From Syngnathus acus (Eukaryota > Chordata > Actinopteri > Syngnathiformes > Syngnathidae), in NCBI RefSeq assembly GCF_901709675.1, contig NC_051089.1, forward strand, positions 9,855,476-9,919,475: a stretch of DNA of 64,000 nt. Direction: 5' to 3'. A program made the position numbers and the translations under genes. The notes below the pieces were generated by a model. The model made no database searches, was not told the origin of the DNA, and saw nothing but the letters and a program-made list of their open reading frames with translations. Below are positions 1 to 11,018 of the stretch, piece by piece (positions within the stretch are counted from its first letter, which is position 1; the number at the start of each line of letters is the position of its first letter).

Positions 1-548
1 TTTTTTTATTTGTATTTTTTAAATCTGTTTACAAATTAGCCAAGATGAATGCTGCAGTTTCCTCGTGCTCATTGAAGATACAGTACAAGTGCAATTAGAA
101 GACACGCAAACGCGCCAGGGTTTTAGTAATCAGGCAGCACATCACAGACATTCCGACTGAAAAAGTATAAAAAAAAATTTTTTGTTTAGGTTAGGAACAT
201 GCTTTTGGTTCATATCATCTCCTGTCTGGCTGTCTTAGTGTTGTGACCAGTAAGCTTAAATGTTAGTTCAAAAAGAAGTCTGGACACATTCATATTTTCA
301 TGAAATGACATTTTCGATAACATTTAATTGGAATAGTATATTCCTCATATGGTCTCAGATTTGGTTTTCTTTTTAGAAGGAGGGACTATCTTGTAACACA
401 AAAGTAGTGCTTTGGCACAATCTCTGCCAAGGTACTATATGGAAGTCAAGTAGGAGGTGCATTTTGTCGTGACAAAGCCCTGTCTTATGCGGTGCCATCA
501 ATTCCTCAAAAAGCGGGGTGATGCTGTATTCACATTTTCAGTATCATT
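1..548 (-). other. possible 3'UTR of an unidentified minus-strand gene
   Basis: This stretch lies directly downstream of the stop codon at 549-551 (minus strand). A minus-strand AATAAA (plus TTTATT) sits at 5-10, so a transcript could end at about the edge of the window. A degenerate copy of an 84-bp repeat unit, also seen at 51.1-51.4 kb, lies at about 375-440. No coding signal is visible. The 3'UTR reading depends on the uncertain coding exons next to it. Confidence 0.25.
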
Positions 549-901
549 TCAAGCAATTTGTTGATTAGTTTTGCAAAATTCATGATGATGCAATAACTCC
601 CCATTGGTGTTAATTGTGTGTCCAGACTTTAGGGGTTTTGACGCTGTTAGCGATACGGCTGCAACGTCGTCTTCTATGCAGTAAACACAGCAGTAGCGCT
701 CAGCCCACTGTTCTTCTCTTTGCTTTATGGCTTGGGAAATATGTGCTCCCGCTCGCCATGCAAATCTGAAAACAAAGAAAACCTCAGAGAAACTCGTTAG
801 AAAAGTCCAAAAACATGAAACCTGAATAATGTTTGTAATACGTAGTAGTAGTTTTCCTAACCTTTCTCCAGCCAAGGCGTATTTTACATGAGAAAATTCT
901 C
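549..901 (-). CDS. unrecognised spliced coding segment, C-terminal exons
   Basis: On the minus strand, exon 862-901 (40 nt) joins exon 549-765 through an intron at 766-861. The donor reads AAAG|GTTAGG and the acceptor TTTGTTTTCAG|ATTTG. The frame stays open and ends at TGA 549-551. The joined peptide contains FSHVKYALAGERFAWRAGAH and then QREEQWAERYCCVYC. A possible upstream exon ends at 1443 with the donor CAGGAG|GTAAAG; joined in the required phase it adds the stretch CYNIMERPPRSG before the 40-nt exon. I do not recognise the family and see no named domain. The cysteine pair CCVYC and the His run are the only notable features. It could be the 3' end of a real gene or a chance open frame with good-looking splice sites. 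Conservation in other fish would decide. Confidence 0.33.
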
Positions 902-1639
902 CTGGCACACCACCAAAAAATAAAGTATACACAAGTCAGAAAGTAAGCGACGCTTGGCTTTTAAGTGGAATTTCTAGATGAACCTAAATGGCACTAAAAC
1001 CTCTAATGGTAGACTTAATTTGATCTCTAAATGTTTGCTTGCACATGTCCGAGTATTTTAAATGTTTCAAAACCAACAAGAAGGTCAATGGCAAAATTCT
1101 GGTGGTTCAGGGGCATGGTGGCCATCGGGAATTTGGAGAGTTTTTAGTGATGATCTATTTCCTGGCCATCCCAGTATGTTCTTAGAACCAATACATTTTC
1201 TGGTTCAAAGAAAGCGAAAAAAATATGCGCAACCTTCTTTTCTCTCTTTTTTTTTTTTTAAATAAAAATCAAGGCAACTTCAAGCAATAATGCTAACAGG
1301 CTTAGAAAATGACTTTTTGCAGGGCTTTGGGAAAATAAAAATCATGCTCGTTCAAAAAAAGTTTCCCCCCCACCCCTGATTTAGGGTCACTCACAAGTTA
1401 TTAACCCCATGACAGGGCGTGAGCAGTAACGCTTGTCTTTACCTCCTGACCTCGGGGGACGCTCCATGATGTTATAGCACCGTGCCAGCCGTTGGTGTTT
1501 TCTTTTGGGCCACTTGTGTAGACTTGGCTTGCTGTGAGTACTTGCACTAAATGTCCACTTCTTGGCAGTGTTGTCGCTTTAACTTGAAGAGTCACAGGAT
1601 GGAAATCACGGGTTGTGTGTCGTCGTCATCGTTGCATAC

Positions 1640-2000
1640 GGAAAAGTCCTTTGAGCATTTATTTGAGATTTAAACATTGAGTTCCATGTGCACTTTGTCC
1701 TCTCTAGTAGGAGAACTTGGCAGATGAGACAAATCTGTGCATTAATTGAAATCTGCATGCAACTGCTGAAGCAATAGATATTAACTTGTAGAATTTTAGA
1801 ATGTCACTCGTGCACTAGTATGAATATTATATACATATATATGTGCAACTGTCTTTAGCACACTAGTATGATACTGAAGTTTAAGCCTTTATTTGGTATC
1901 TTGCTAGCGTGTTGAATTGTCTTACTAGTGAGGACGAAGAATTTACAAGAAGTACACGGACCTTAAGATGAATATGGAATAAATGCTCAATGGATTTGCC
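1640..2000. repeat. TIR element, ACTAGT-rich family, copy 1
   Basis: The left end contains CTTTGAGCATTTATTTGAGA (1650-1669). The right end contains GGAATAAATGCTCAATGG (1976-1993), an imperfect inverted copy. The interior carries several ACTAGT or CTAGT motifs (about 1816, 1863, 1924). The same terminal sequence flanks 31,341-31,838 and, more diverged, 4,945-5,859. There is no coding capacity, so this looks like a non-autonomous miniature inverted-repeat element of about 360 bp. The superfamily is not determined. Confidence 0.6.
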
Positions 2001-2816
2001 CGAGTTGTGTGCCGTTGTCGTTCACAAACTTTGACCACGATTGTTTGATGCCTTAACTCCCGCTTTGTATAATGTGTGTGAGTGGTGGTCAACTTCCCAG
2101 AGGTGAATTTTGAGGAATAGTTCCACGTTGACTTTAAACAAGGAAAAAGAAGAAGAAGAAAAAGCAGAACGGTTTCAAGTTTTAAAATGTATTTTTCCTT
2201 TTTTTTGTGGCACAAGATGACACTGCATTGGATGTGAAGTTGTGATGCGTAACTGAGGAAGAAAAAAAACAAAACAAAAAAAGATTTTTGTTTTTCTGTT
2301 CCAAAATGCCTAAATCTGCAAAATATATGCAAAGATGTAAATGTAACATTCAATCCTCAAGTATAATCCAGGTCGTCTGATCTTTGTATAGTGACTTTTA
2401 ATATCGTATGGTCGTACCCATATGTATTGATCTTTTATGAGAAGCCTTATAGAGTTGTCCACCCAAAGTGCGCCCTTAGAACTACCCTACACCTACCTGA
2501 ATTTAACAAACCATTAATATTTCTATTTTGTTGCTTTTGTATTATTATTTGTACCCTTTATTGGATAAATTAGATTTGTACTGTATATTTGTACCTCTCT
2601 GTGAACTACTTAGGCCGTTATTTTGTTCATTGTTTTTGTTTGGCTGTTTGAATTTTATGTACTTTAAGGACACAAAGATATTGTATTTTTATTGTTACAG
2701 CTAACTTGGAGACGTTGCATTCAACATGTTAAGTCGACACAATATAATATATATATATATACAAATATAAATATAAACTATTATCAAAACTCTCTGCTGA
2801 TTGTTTGATTGATTTG
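2001..2816. other. AT-rich non-coding stretch
   Basis: No open frame with a recognisable family occurs here. The sequence is T-rich and contains a short TA run near 2744-2760. The composition resembles a 3'UTR or plain intergenic DNA. No transcript support can be inferred. Confidence 0.4.
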
Positions 2817-2889
2817 TTTGTGAAATTGTTCCATGTAGGCAAAAAAACTAACACTTTTTTTTTTTGCATACATGGAATAATTTCACAAA
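2817..2889. other. 73-nt imperfect hairpin (inverted repeat)
   Basis: The left arm 2817-2836 (starting TTTGTGAAATTG) and the right arm 2870-2889 (ending ATTTCACAAA) are inverted copies differing at one of 20 positions. The pairing continues inward through GGCAAAAAAA against TTTTTTTGC with few mismatches, leaving a short loop around CTAACAC. The length and single stem are compatible with a pre-miRNA-like fold or a very short fold-back transposon relic. I do not recognise it as a known microRNA. Confidence 0.6.
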
Positions 2890-4793
2890 TCTGTTTGTGT
2901 GCACTTACCCTTTAATAATCAACCAACGCAGAATATTTTAGAATGATGTAGAGTTGAGAGCTGAACCCAAATGTAAAAGAAAAACACGAGAACATTAATA
3001 GTAAAATCAGTTTATTTGCACGTTGGTGACTTGGTTCCATCTGTACTGCACATGCCGTCAATCAGCCTGTTACTGAAACCTGCTTGCCCGATAGGCTGTA
3101 AACACGGATGGTAACAGGAAATCCTGATCGATACCAACTAAAAGGCCATCTTTGATTCGATTTTTTTTAAATCATGTATTTGAGAAAAAATGGTAGGCAT
3201 AAATAAAGAGAACATGAGAAGACAACATGCGCATTAAAAATGACTACACCAAATTCGACTTAACAACAAGCACATCACAATGGGTACAGAGATGTCAACT
3301 AGTTTTGCATCACTAGTATTATAGTTGTCCAATAGTGGTCATATATACTGAGCAAAACATACATGCAGTACCTTTTCCCCCACAAGATAAAGCTAATTAA
3401 AGATTGTTTTTAATGTACACAAAAGACCTATTTTTTTTCCCCTCAAATCTCTCTAATGCATGTCAGTGATTGGTTCTCTTTTGACATGGTCCTCACAGTT
3501 GCAATGTGGTGAGATTATTGCATGGGTGTGTCTTAGGTTGCCCACAATAAAAAGCCACTCTAAAAAGTGCACTTACTTACTGCAATGCAGTATAATGGCA
3601 TATTTTAGTGGCCTTTTATTCCACCTACAATATGCAACAATCTAGCTATGCCACAACTGTGAGGTGGATGAGTTATAAGAAGTGCTTACTAACATTTAAA
3701 CACATTTGTGAGCGAAATAAGTCTTATGTGTATACAGAAACATTCTTTGAGCTCAGATCATGAACAAAAGAAGGAATAAACACTCAACTTTGTATCCTTT
3801 GCTATCACATTCCGCTGAAGGAGAAAGTAAGAGATTTGCAGCATAAAGAGATAGAGAGAGGATGAGCAGATCTGACATCAACCTGCCCAGTGCAGGAAGA
3901 CAAATGTGACAAACACCCAGTTGACTTCCTCAGCTGGCTCCCATCCAGAAAAAATCTGAAAAACGTCATAAAAAAAAAAAAGTCCACTCATTGAATTAGA
4001 ATCTCCTGAGAAGCTTCTGCTAGTCTGCTGCTTCAAAAAAAAAAAAGTAAACCCTGCATAGTTTCTGTGATAAATTAACTGATTTAACTTTGGGATTATA
4101 ATAAGTACAAAATCATAAAAACAAACGTTGCATGGATGTTTGACACGCTTTGACAAAATTCTCAAATATTCTGTAACTTTAAAATACACTACATTTTGCA
4201 GTTCAGTTTTATTTCACTTTTAAGTATTTATTTAATGAAAAAAAACCCCCAGCTCTGGGCCACTTTTTTTTAAACCATTTTCCCTTTTTAGGGGAGAGAC
4301 AAATTCTAAATTTTGTGATTTTAAAGGTCATGTCTAATTATCTTTTCAGGAATACTGACATATAACTTGTATGCAAAATGTGGAATTGAATTAAAAAAAA
4401 AACTGTCACAGTAGTTTACAATAATATGAAATAATATGAAATATGTACACATTTAAGAGTAAATCCTTTGCCTCATTTTAATTAATTGAACACTATCGAC
4501 TATATTTGTAATGCTGGTGGTGCTTGTACAAAGTTTGAGCTGCACTGCTCCAAATGACAATATTTGTACTTACAATTTTGGAATTATGTTGTCGCATTTG
4601 ATGAACAAAACTATTTCACAACAGTTTTCAGTGTTATCTGACTTTATTCTCATCAAATTGGTTCTTTTTCACAGTTTTTCCCTTTGTTAGTTGTTGGCCC
4701 TAGGAGTGACTCAAACACAAGGAGTTGATGTCTCTGCTTATTGGTCACTGCATCGTGTAAATGTAAAAACTGAACGTCAATAACAGCAAGAGG

Positions 4794-4794
<1 letters not shown>
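2890..4794. other. intergenic, no gene seen
   Basis: AT-rich sequence with no recognisable exon. ACTAGT motifs at about 3298 and 3312 suggest a decayed fragment of the TIR family described elsewhere. Several A or T homopolymers (3979-3990, 4035-4047) account for the open frames seen in this interval. Confidence 0.4.

Positions 4795-4838
<44 letters not shown>
4795..4838. repeat. (TA)n microsatellite
   Basis: Twenty-two uninterrupted TA units immediately upstream of TIR family copy 2. Repeats of this kind are usually length-polymorphic. Confidence 0.95.
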
Positions 4839-4841
<3 letters not shown>

Positions 4842-4944
4842 GTAATAGGGAGTACAAAAAAAGCAAAAGAGCACAAGAACAAAAATATTCACGATATATT
4901 GCAAAATGATGTGCCAGGACGAGCTTCAAGCATGCGAAACGTAT

Positions 4945-5859
4945 GGAAAGCCGTAAAAGTTTAGTCCATATGCTTGATATCCCACTTAAGGTACTAGTAT
5001 GCCTGCTTCTCATCATGAGTGGAACAACATTGGCATACTACTAGGACAACGACGTGTTTCTATGAGCTGAAACTGTGCACTACAGTAGTTAACATCTGTG
5101 TGCTAATAGTACCACTAGTGAAGTGATGGATGTCCACTAGTAGAGTTTGTCATGTAGTGCACAGGTTCACTTAAATGGTAATATGAAGTTTACCTACTGG
5201 TATGCAAAAGTTATTTTTTTTAGTAAAAGACAAAGAGCTCTTGAATGTACTAGTACACCCTTTGTGGTCACTAGTCAAACAGTTCAGGCACTAGTAGAAT
5301 GAGTGTCTCAGCTCTAAGATTTTTTCCCCCACACAGCTAGCACCCCTTTTGACCTACCAGTAGACAAATAAACTTTAGTAGTAAAGTACTGTATTGCACA
5401 AGTAACAAGGGCATGGGTATGCACTGGTAACCTTGTGGGCCCTACTAGTAGCACAAAAATGCCAAGTAGTTGCTTTTCCTCACTAGAAACATTAATCATA
5501 CTAGTATCCATAATACAGAAGGTGCTCATTTTCGAGTGACATTTTATTATGGGCAGCCTAATAGACAATCCACTAACTAAATTACTACTACTGCAATGGA
5601 AGATGCGAAGTAGTAGAATTTTCTATCTTCACTAATGGTACAACTAGTTGTCAACGAGTGCACAGTTTTACCTCACAAACAACGTGGAGTTGTGATACTA
5701 GTCTACAGGAATGGCAGACAATAGTGGGAACTAAACTATTGTGCTGCACTAGGTTCAACGAGAAGGCATGTCATACTAGTAATTACTACTTACCCTACTA
5801 TGTTCTACTAGTACATGAACTCGAAGCTGGATTTAAAGAATGTGAACTAAATGCTTTCC
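4945..5859. repeat. TIR element, ACTAGT-rich family, copy 2 (long)
   Basis: The left end reads CGTATGGAAAGCC (from 4940) and continues with a segment ending TGCTTGATATCCC, which aligns with the reverse complement of the right end at 31,800-31,838. The right end GCTTTCCATACG (5853-5864) is its inverted partner. The interior is saturated with ACTAGT or CTAGTA: about a dozen sites in 0.9 kb (for example 4993, 5113, 5134, 5250, 5270, 5290, 5443, 5501, 5645, 5775, 5805). No transposase is encoded. A 129-codon open frame starting at 5658 begins inside the repeat and has no recognisable homology. Confidence 0.55.
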
Positions 5860-5864
5860 ATACG

Positions 5865-6463
5865 GGCACTACGAAGAAGGGACTTAACCAGGACGGTGAC
5901 GTCTCAGGTGGATTTCAAGCAACGGCAACATTTTTGAAGGCGCTAACAATGTATATGAACCTTAAGAAAAAAAAATATATCGCATATGAAGGACATTTTA
6001 AACCGAAATGTTCCAGTGAGCTGAAATGTTGTAAAGTTGTGACTTAGACGAGAACCTGGATTGAGCCGCCACAGCAAATGAGTACTTATAGGTACAGCTC
6101 AATAAATTTGATTATCATAGGAAAGTTGATTTATTTCAGTAGTTCAATTCAAAGGGGAAACGATTCAATAGGAAGCCAGAACTTGAGCCTTGGGAGGCAG
6201 ACAAAATAATCATTAGTCCACTCTACTACCTTCTATAAACAATAATTATCAAAATTCCATCGGTAACTCTATGTACAGTAATACCGTTGACATGTTTCAG
6301 GTTTTGAATGGAACTGCTGAAGTTGATCAAGTTTCCAGCTCTACTCCAATGGATTGTAATGAGTTGAAAATACTGTGAGAGGTAACATATACTGAGAACC
6401 AGCAGCAGAGATGTAAGGAGGAAGTAGAAAAGGTTGTGTGGTGGTTAGTGTTGCAAAATTTCT
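5865..6463. other. intergenic, no gene seen
   Basis: No recognisable exon, RNA or complete repeat is visible. The sequence is AT-rich with short chance frames only. Confidence 0.4.
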
Positions 6464-6843
6464 GCAAAGTTGGAAACCTTCCATGGGAATTGACCCGCAA
6501 CAAAAATGGACACCCTGCCATTGAAATATTAAAAGTACTTTTCTAACTAAAACCTCACGGTAGTTCAACACACTTGGCATCGAGGTGCCAGCAGATGGAG
6601 CCAGAGCAATATTTTTTATTTAGACATGGATGTGGCCTGAGCACAAAAATGATGGCTGGGTTTTTGTGCGGATAATGGAAGATGAGTTCCAACCCCCCTA
6701 ATAAAACTCCATGAAAACTGAAAACCAAATTGTGCATACATACGTGCATACAACTACCTCAAGGCATCGCTGCATGTATGCCCTCCATTCCCAGTTTATT
6801 CTGATAAAATCCCGTTAATTCCCATGGAAAGTTTCCAATTTGG
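6464..6843. repeat. fold-back element with 30-bp inverted arms
   Basis: The left arm at 6464-6494 contains TTGGAAACCTTCCATGGGAA. The right arm at 6814-6843 contains TTCCCATGGAAAGTTTCCAA, an inverted copy with a few mismatches. The interior is about 320 bp and non-coding. Related CCATGGAAAGTTT sequence recurs in the PHLPP2 intron at 54.1-54.56 kb, so this is a dispersed family and not a one-off palindrome. Confidence 0.5.
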
Positions 6844-7244
6844 TACATCTCCAAAATTCCCAATTTTTAAATTCCCAGAAAAATTTATTGAAAAATTTCC
6901 ACCCCTTTGCTGCCCTGGTGGAGTGTCATGAAGAGAAGCAAGGTTGCTCAAGGATGCGTTTTGGTCCCGTTAAGTGGAGGCAGTAGAAAAAGAATCGTCA
7001 TTCAGTCAAGGGGGGAAGGGGTGAGGTAGAATGTCTCCAGGAAGCGGAACTGGACTGGAAAGTGGACCAGTGAGGAGGGCAGAGGGGTCCCCCGATCCCC
7101 GCTCCCACCGCTGAGGGGTCCATGTGCAAAACAATCTGTCTATTTTTGAGAAGTACAACAAACAGGTTCAATCTCTTTACAACATGCTTGAAGGTAGTCG
7201 TCCATACCACATGGAAAATTCGCATCAATTGAAATAAAATAGAG

Positions 7245-7923
7245 CAGGGGTGTCCAAACCGCAGCCTAGGGCCACCTGGGGCCCACCGTCCATCCGTTGG
7301 TTGCCAACATTATACTACTGACTTTCGAAATATCCTGTAGACTGAATTCAGACACTTGTTTCCAAATATATTTAACATGCAAAGACTGAGAACTGTGTTG
7401 TACTGAACTGTCGAGTTATAACTTTAGACTGGTTTGTGCCATTTTAGTTGAGTGGGCCCTGTCTTATTATATTCTGCATGAGTGGTAAATTGAAGTAAAT
7501 CGTTTGTATCGCTAATTGTTTTGGATTTTTCATTATTAGTGGTTTTTATTTTGTTAGATTTTCTTTTTTAAGTTTAGTTGGAAGGCCATGTATGAAATTA
7601 ACAGAAGGATACAAACGACATATTTGTTGTGATTTTAGCTAGTTTTATGAATATAAATTTTAGTTAAATTCTTTGTTCCTTTTTTTTTTAGAAACACTTA
7701 TTTATAGGAATGTGTACATTGGCTTGATTTATAACAATTTTAAATGCCAATTTTAAAAACTTGGAGATTTTATTGAATCATTAAACTTTGGAAGAATTGC
7801 TAACAGCAGTCCTCTTAAATTCAGACATTCACGTTTCACTTTAAAGGGACTTTGACGGTGAAGAATGTCAACGTGGCCACTTTTCTGTATGCGGCACTTG
7901 GATAAAAGGTTTGGACACCCCTT
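7245..7923. mobile_element. hAT-like non-autonomous element (MITE)
   Basis: It starts with CAGGGGTGTCCAAACC (7245-7260) and ends with the inverted GGTTTGGACACCCCTT (about 7908-7923). Ends beginning CAGGGGTGTCCAAAC are typical of hAT-derived repeats in vertebrates. The inner sequence near each end (GGGGCCCACC after the left end, GGATAAAAGG before the right end) also fits that class. It is about 680 bp with no transposase frame. A clear 8-bp target duplication is not visible, probably from decay. It ends 31 bp past the ZNF821 stop codon, so it probably supplies that gene's 3'UTR. A minus-strand AATAAA lies inside it at 7769-7774. Confidence 0.7.
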
Positions 7924-7954
7924 ATTTAGAATGTTTGTCAGAGCCGCGGTCCTC

Positions 7955-10900
7955 TTAGGGCAGCTTCATGAAGAGTCCATTGCCCATGGAAGGGACGGGC
8001 ACGGGGCAGGGGAACTGAAAGAGGTTCATGTCGGCCGTGAGCGCGGCCATGGCGGCTGGGTCGTGCTCGATCTGCGTCCTGAGCGTGGGGTCGATCTTCT
8101 CCAGCCGCCGCTTGATCCTCTTGGCCTCGCGCTCGCGGATGAGCCGGGCCTGCCGCTTCTCGGGCGTCTCGTTGGCCCTCTTAAGGCGCATGGCGTCACG
8201 GTCCCGCTGCAGGCGCCGTGCCCGCTGATCCTCCGACTCCTGCATCCTCTGCATGCGCTTGGCCTCGCGGTCGCGCAGACGCCGCAGCTCGCGTTCCTCG
8301 TCTGTCTCGCAAGCGCGCTTGTTCTTTTTGGCCGTGCGCTCACGCTCCAGCCGGTGCAGGCGGGACTCCAGAGGCTCGTTCTTGCGGCGCAGGGCCCATT
8401 TGCGCATGGGGGACTGGGACTCCACTAGCTGCTGGTAGGCCACGCAACTGTTGCACACCAGGAGCACGCCGGCCGGATACACAGGCATCGGACTCAGGAT
8501 GTCCGGAATGGGAGGAAGACCTGAGGAGGAGGAGGTGAGGGCATCTGGGATGGACGCCAGCGACGGTCCTTCGGACAGCAGACTGTCGGGCAAGGAGGGA
8601 AACGAGGGCCCTTGGCTTGAGGGGCCTTGACATGGGCCGGACATGTGACACGTTCGATGGCCTTGACAGAGGCTGCTGCTGGGTTCATGGACTTGACATG
8701 ACTGGGGACCTTGACAGGAACTGGGGCTGGGTCCAGGTCCATGACAGGAATGAGAGCCAGGTCCCGGACTGGACATGGGAGTACTGGAAAGCGAGTGGGT
8801 AAGGGGACAAGTATCACTTCCGCCGGAGGCATCCAGCCTGGTCATGTCCAGAACATCCTTGAGCTTCTCCCTGAAATAAAATACCAGCAGAGAAAGCCAA
8901 GATTAAAGAAGACACCGCCCGGACACACACACACAATTTAAAATCACACTTTGACTTTTCTTCTCCTGACACCAAATCAACCTCTGAGTTCAAGTTCACA
9001 CTCCTACACCGAATACAGTTCCCAAAATTAAAACAATTAATTTGCAAGTAACACCTGTTGAAGTTGTCGGTGTCTGTGAAGTGCGCGCCACACACGGCGC
9101 AGTTGGAGAGACGGTCTTCCGAGTGAATGAGAAGATGCCGTCCGAGCGAGCCAGGTGAACTCAGTGCTCTCCCACAGACGGGACACACGTAGCTCTTGCT
9201 GCTGCTCATCAGGCTTGTGTGCTGCTTAGCAAAAGATTCACATAAATATGATCACTTTAAAAACACAAAAAACATTAAATACTTGTCATGTAAATTATAT
9301 GTAACGTAAACATCAGTCTGTCCATTCAAATGATGCAAATATCAGTTCTATTGGTGTTTACATTTCATGGTGGAGCTTCACGTACGTAGCTTCATCTTTG
9401 AGTGACAAGCCTGAGCTTAGCTCACCTGGTAGACATGGGAGATGAGCTTCTCTGGGCTGCTAAAGTCCAGCGTGCACAGAGGACATACAAAGTTGCCGTT
9501 GTGGTCGGAGCCTTCCTCATTCTCCTGCCGAAAAGCAGGCGCCTTTCAAATATATATTGTACATACACAATGCACATTCCTAACAGTTCATTCTGCAAAC
9601 ATGTTAAGACCCTAGCAAAAATAGGTCAAATTGTGGGGTGGCCCACTGTCCGTTTCGCCCACTTCCTGAAGCCTTTCTGCCGAGGCAGTTTAATGACATG
9701 TTAAATGTGCAAGTGAGCCGCTGTGACTCAATCATTGAGACACGGTGCAGTGGGGCATCTTAGACATGACTCACCCTGATGCTGAAATAGAGAACATTTG
9801 CTAAGCAATAGGAGCTGCTTCGGCCTTTCACTTGTCTTTTAAGGGGAACTGAACGCTGGCGCTTTTGTTAGAATATTTTGTATGTACCCCCACTAGTCTG
9901 AAAACTATCTTTTGATTAATATTGTGTTGAAATGATAAGAAATTAAACAGATGAGATCCATTTTCCTGCATTTGAGTGTGCCGTCATTTTGGCCAATATT
10001 GCCATCTGCTGTCAAACTAAATTAACAGCACAATTGCCCCCCCCGACTTTCATTGCGTTGGTAAGTCATGCTGTCCACATTTTTCACATCATGAGACCAA
10101 GATGACACCTAAAAATCGTGTCCGTTGCGAGGCTTATACAGGATGGAATAGCGAGACAAGTGACTGCCAGGCTGAAGATTACTGGGAGAATCACAGAAAA
10201 GCATACAAGGGTGTCTGTGGAAATCTGTTGTGAATTGTGTCCTTCACCTTCTTGATAGAAAAGCAGAGAGTTGTGCAAAAAGAAAGAAACATTGAATAGT
10301 TGGACAGAGTAGAAAATGTTCATGATGATGTAGACGGACTGGTAGGCGTCTGCATTACGAAATCTGACAATTGTTTTCATTAAAGATGGGAGAGTGATCT
10401 ATCGGGCAGTCATGAAGGATGCAGATATTAACCACCGATACTTAAAGCAAAAAAAAAAAATCTGACTGAAGGCCTTCCTCGCCAGCAGTTGGTCCACTGC
10501 ACCCAGTTGACACATAATGCGCATCAGAAAAATAAAAAGGTCTCAGCTGAGAATTATGTCATTGTGCTCACTGAAATTTGATGTATGCGCCCCCTCGTGG
10601 AGATGAAGGGGGAAGTGCCACCCCCCCCATTAAGTGATTGTGTTACATCCCTCATCCCTCACCTCTTTGACTCCTGCTCCTTGCAGGCGGCACGGCGCCC
10701 TCTTGCCAGTCATGTGGTCGTCGGTCGAGGCGTTGGACGAGGAGTCTGGGTCGCTTTCGCTGTCTTCTATGGAGGCAAACACAGCCCTATCAATACAGAC
10801 GGGACAACAGAGCACAGGGCAGGGCTTACTCTCACTAACACCCTCTCAGTGCAATCAATGTTGCCGCGTCCCTCCGCCGTCCTAACCTGTGGCGCTCTCG

Positions 10901-11018
10901 TGTCCGATCACTTCCTGCGAGTTGCTGCCGCAGCACTCATTGTCTTCGGTGAACTCGTCCCTGCCGTCCATGTTGATAGTGTGCTGAAATCCCGTGATGC
11001 CGGAAGTGTGGAATGGCC
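7955..11018 (-). CDS. znf821: zinc finger protein 821, two C2H2 fingers plus STPR domain (5' end unresolved)
   Basis: Minus-strand coding exons are 10887-11018 (in-frame ATG at 10969-10971), 10663-10766, 9426-9524, 9055-9221 and 7955-8870. All are flanked by GT-AG sites and phases match, giving 456 aa from that ATG. Finger 1 (about residues 77-97) is CPLC-x12-HVYQH. Finger 2 (109-129) is CPVCGRALSSPGSLGRHLLIH. A third half-site, CAVC, lacks histidines. An acidic/Ser N-terminus (EDSESDPDSSS) precedes the fingers. A Ser/Pro/Cys-rich low-complexity stretch follows them. Next comes YPAGVLLVCN and a basic STPR region of repeated RxRERxAKR-type units (about 310-420). Fingers, STPR and linker match the ZNF821 family, a likely nuclear DNA-binding protein of poorly known function. 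Exon 10887-11018 stays open upstream of the ATG, so an additional 5' coding exon may exist. I could not find it securely; a weak candidate is near 13,880-13,909. Confidence 0.88.
8617..8775 (-). repeat. coding minisatellite-like segment in ZNF821
   Basis: Within the last ZNF821 exon the DNA repeats short units related to CCTTGACAGG and GACATGGG. On the coding strand these give recurring CQGP, CHGP and CQVHEPSSS-type peptides. The segment sits between the zinc fingers and the STPR region and keeps the frame open. This looks like local unit duplication and not conserved domain sequence. Confidence 0.5.

Noticed and set aside
1943-2353. 136-codon minus-strand open frame
   Set aside because: It is driven by poly-T and Lys/Phe-rich low-complexity sequence, overlaps the end of a repeat and has no family match.
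5658-6047. 129-codon plus-strand open frame
   Set aside because: It begins within the ACTAGT-rich repeat and runs out of it. No homology, splice context or codon bias is recognisable.
7865-8538. Plus-strand open frames of 187 and 106 codons
   Set aside because: They are antisense shadows of the GC-rich last ZNF821 exon, with no recognisable domain and Arg/Ala-rich composition.
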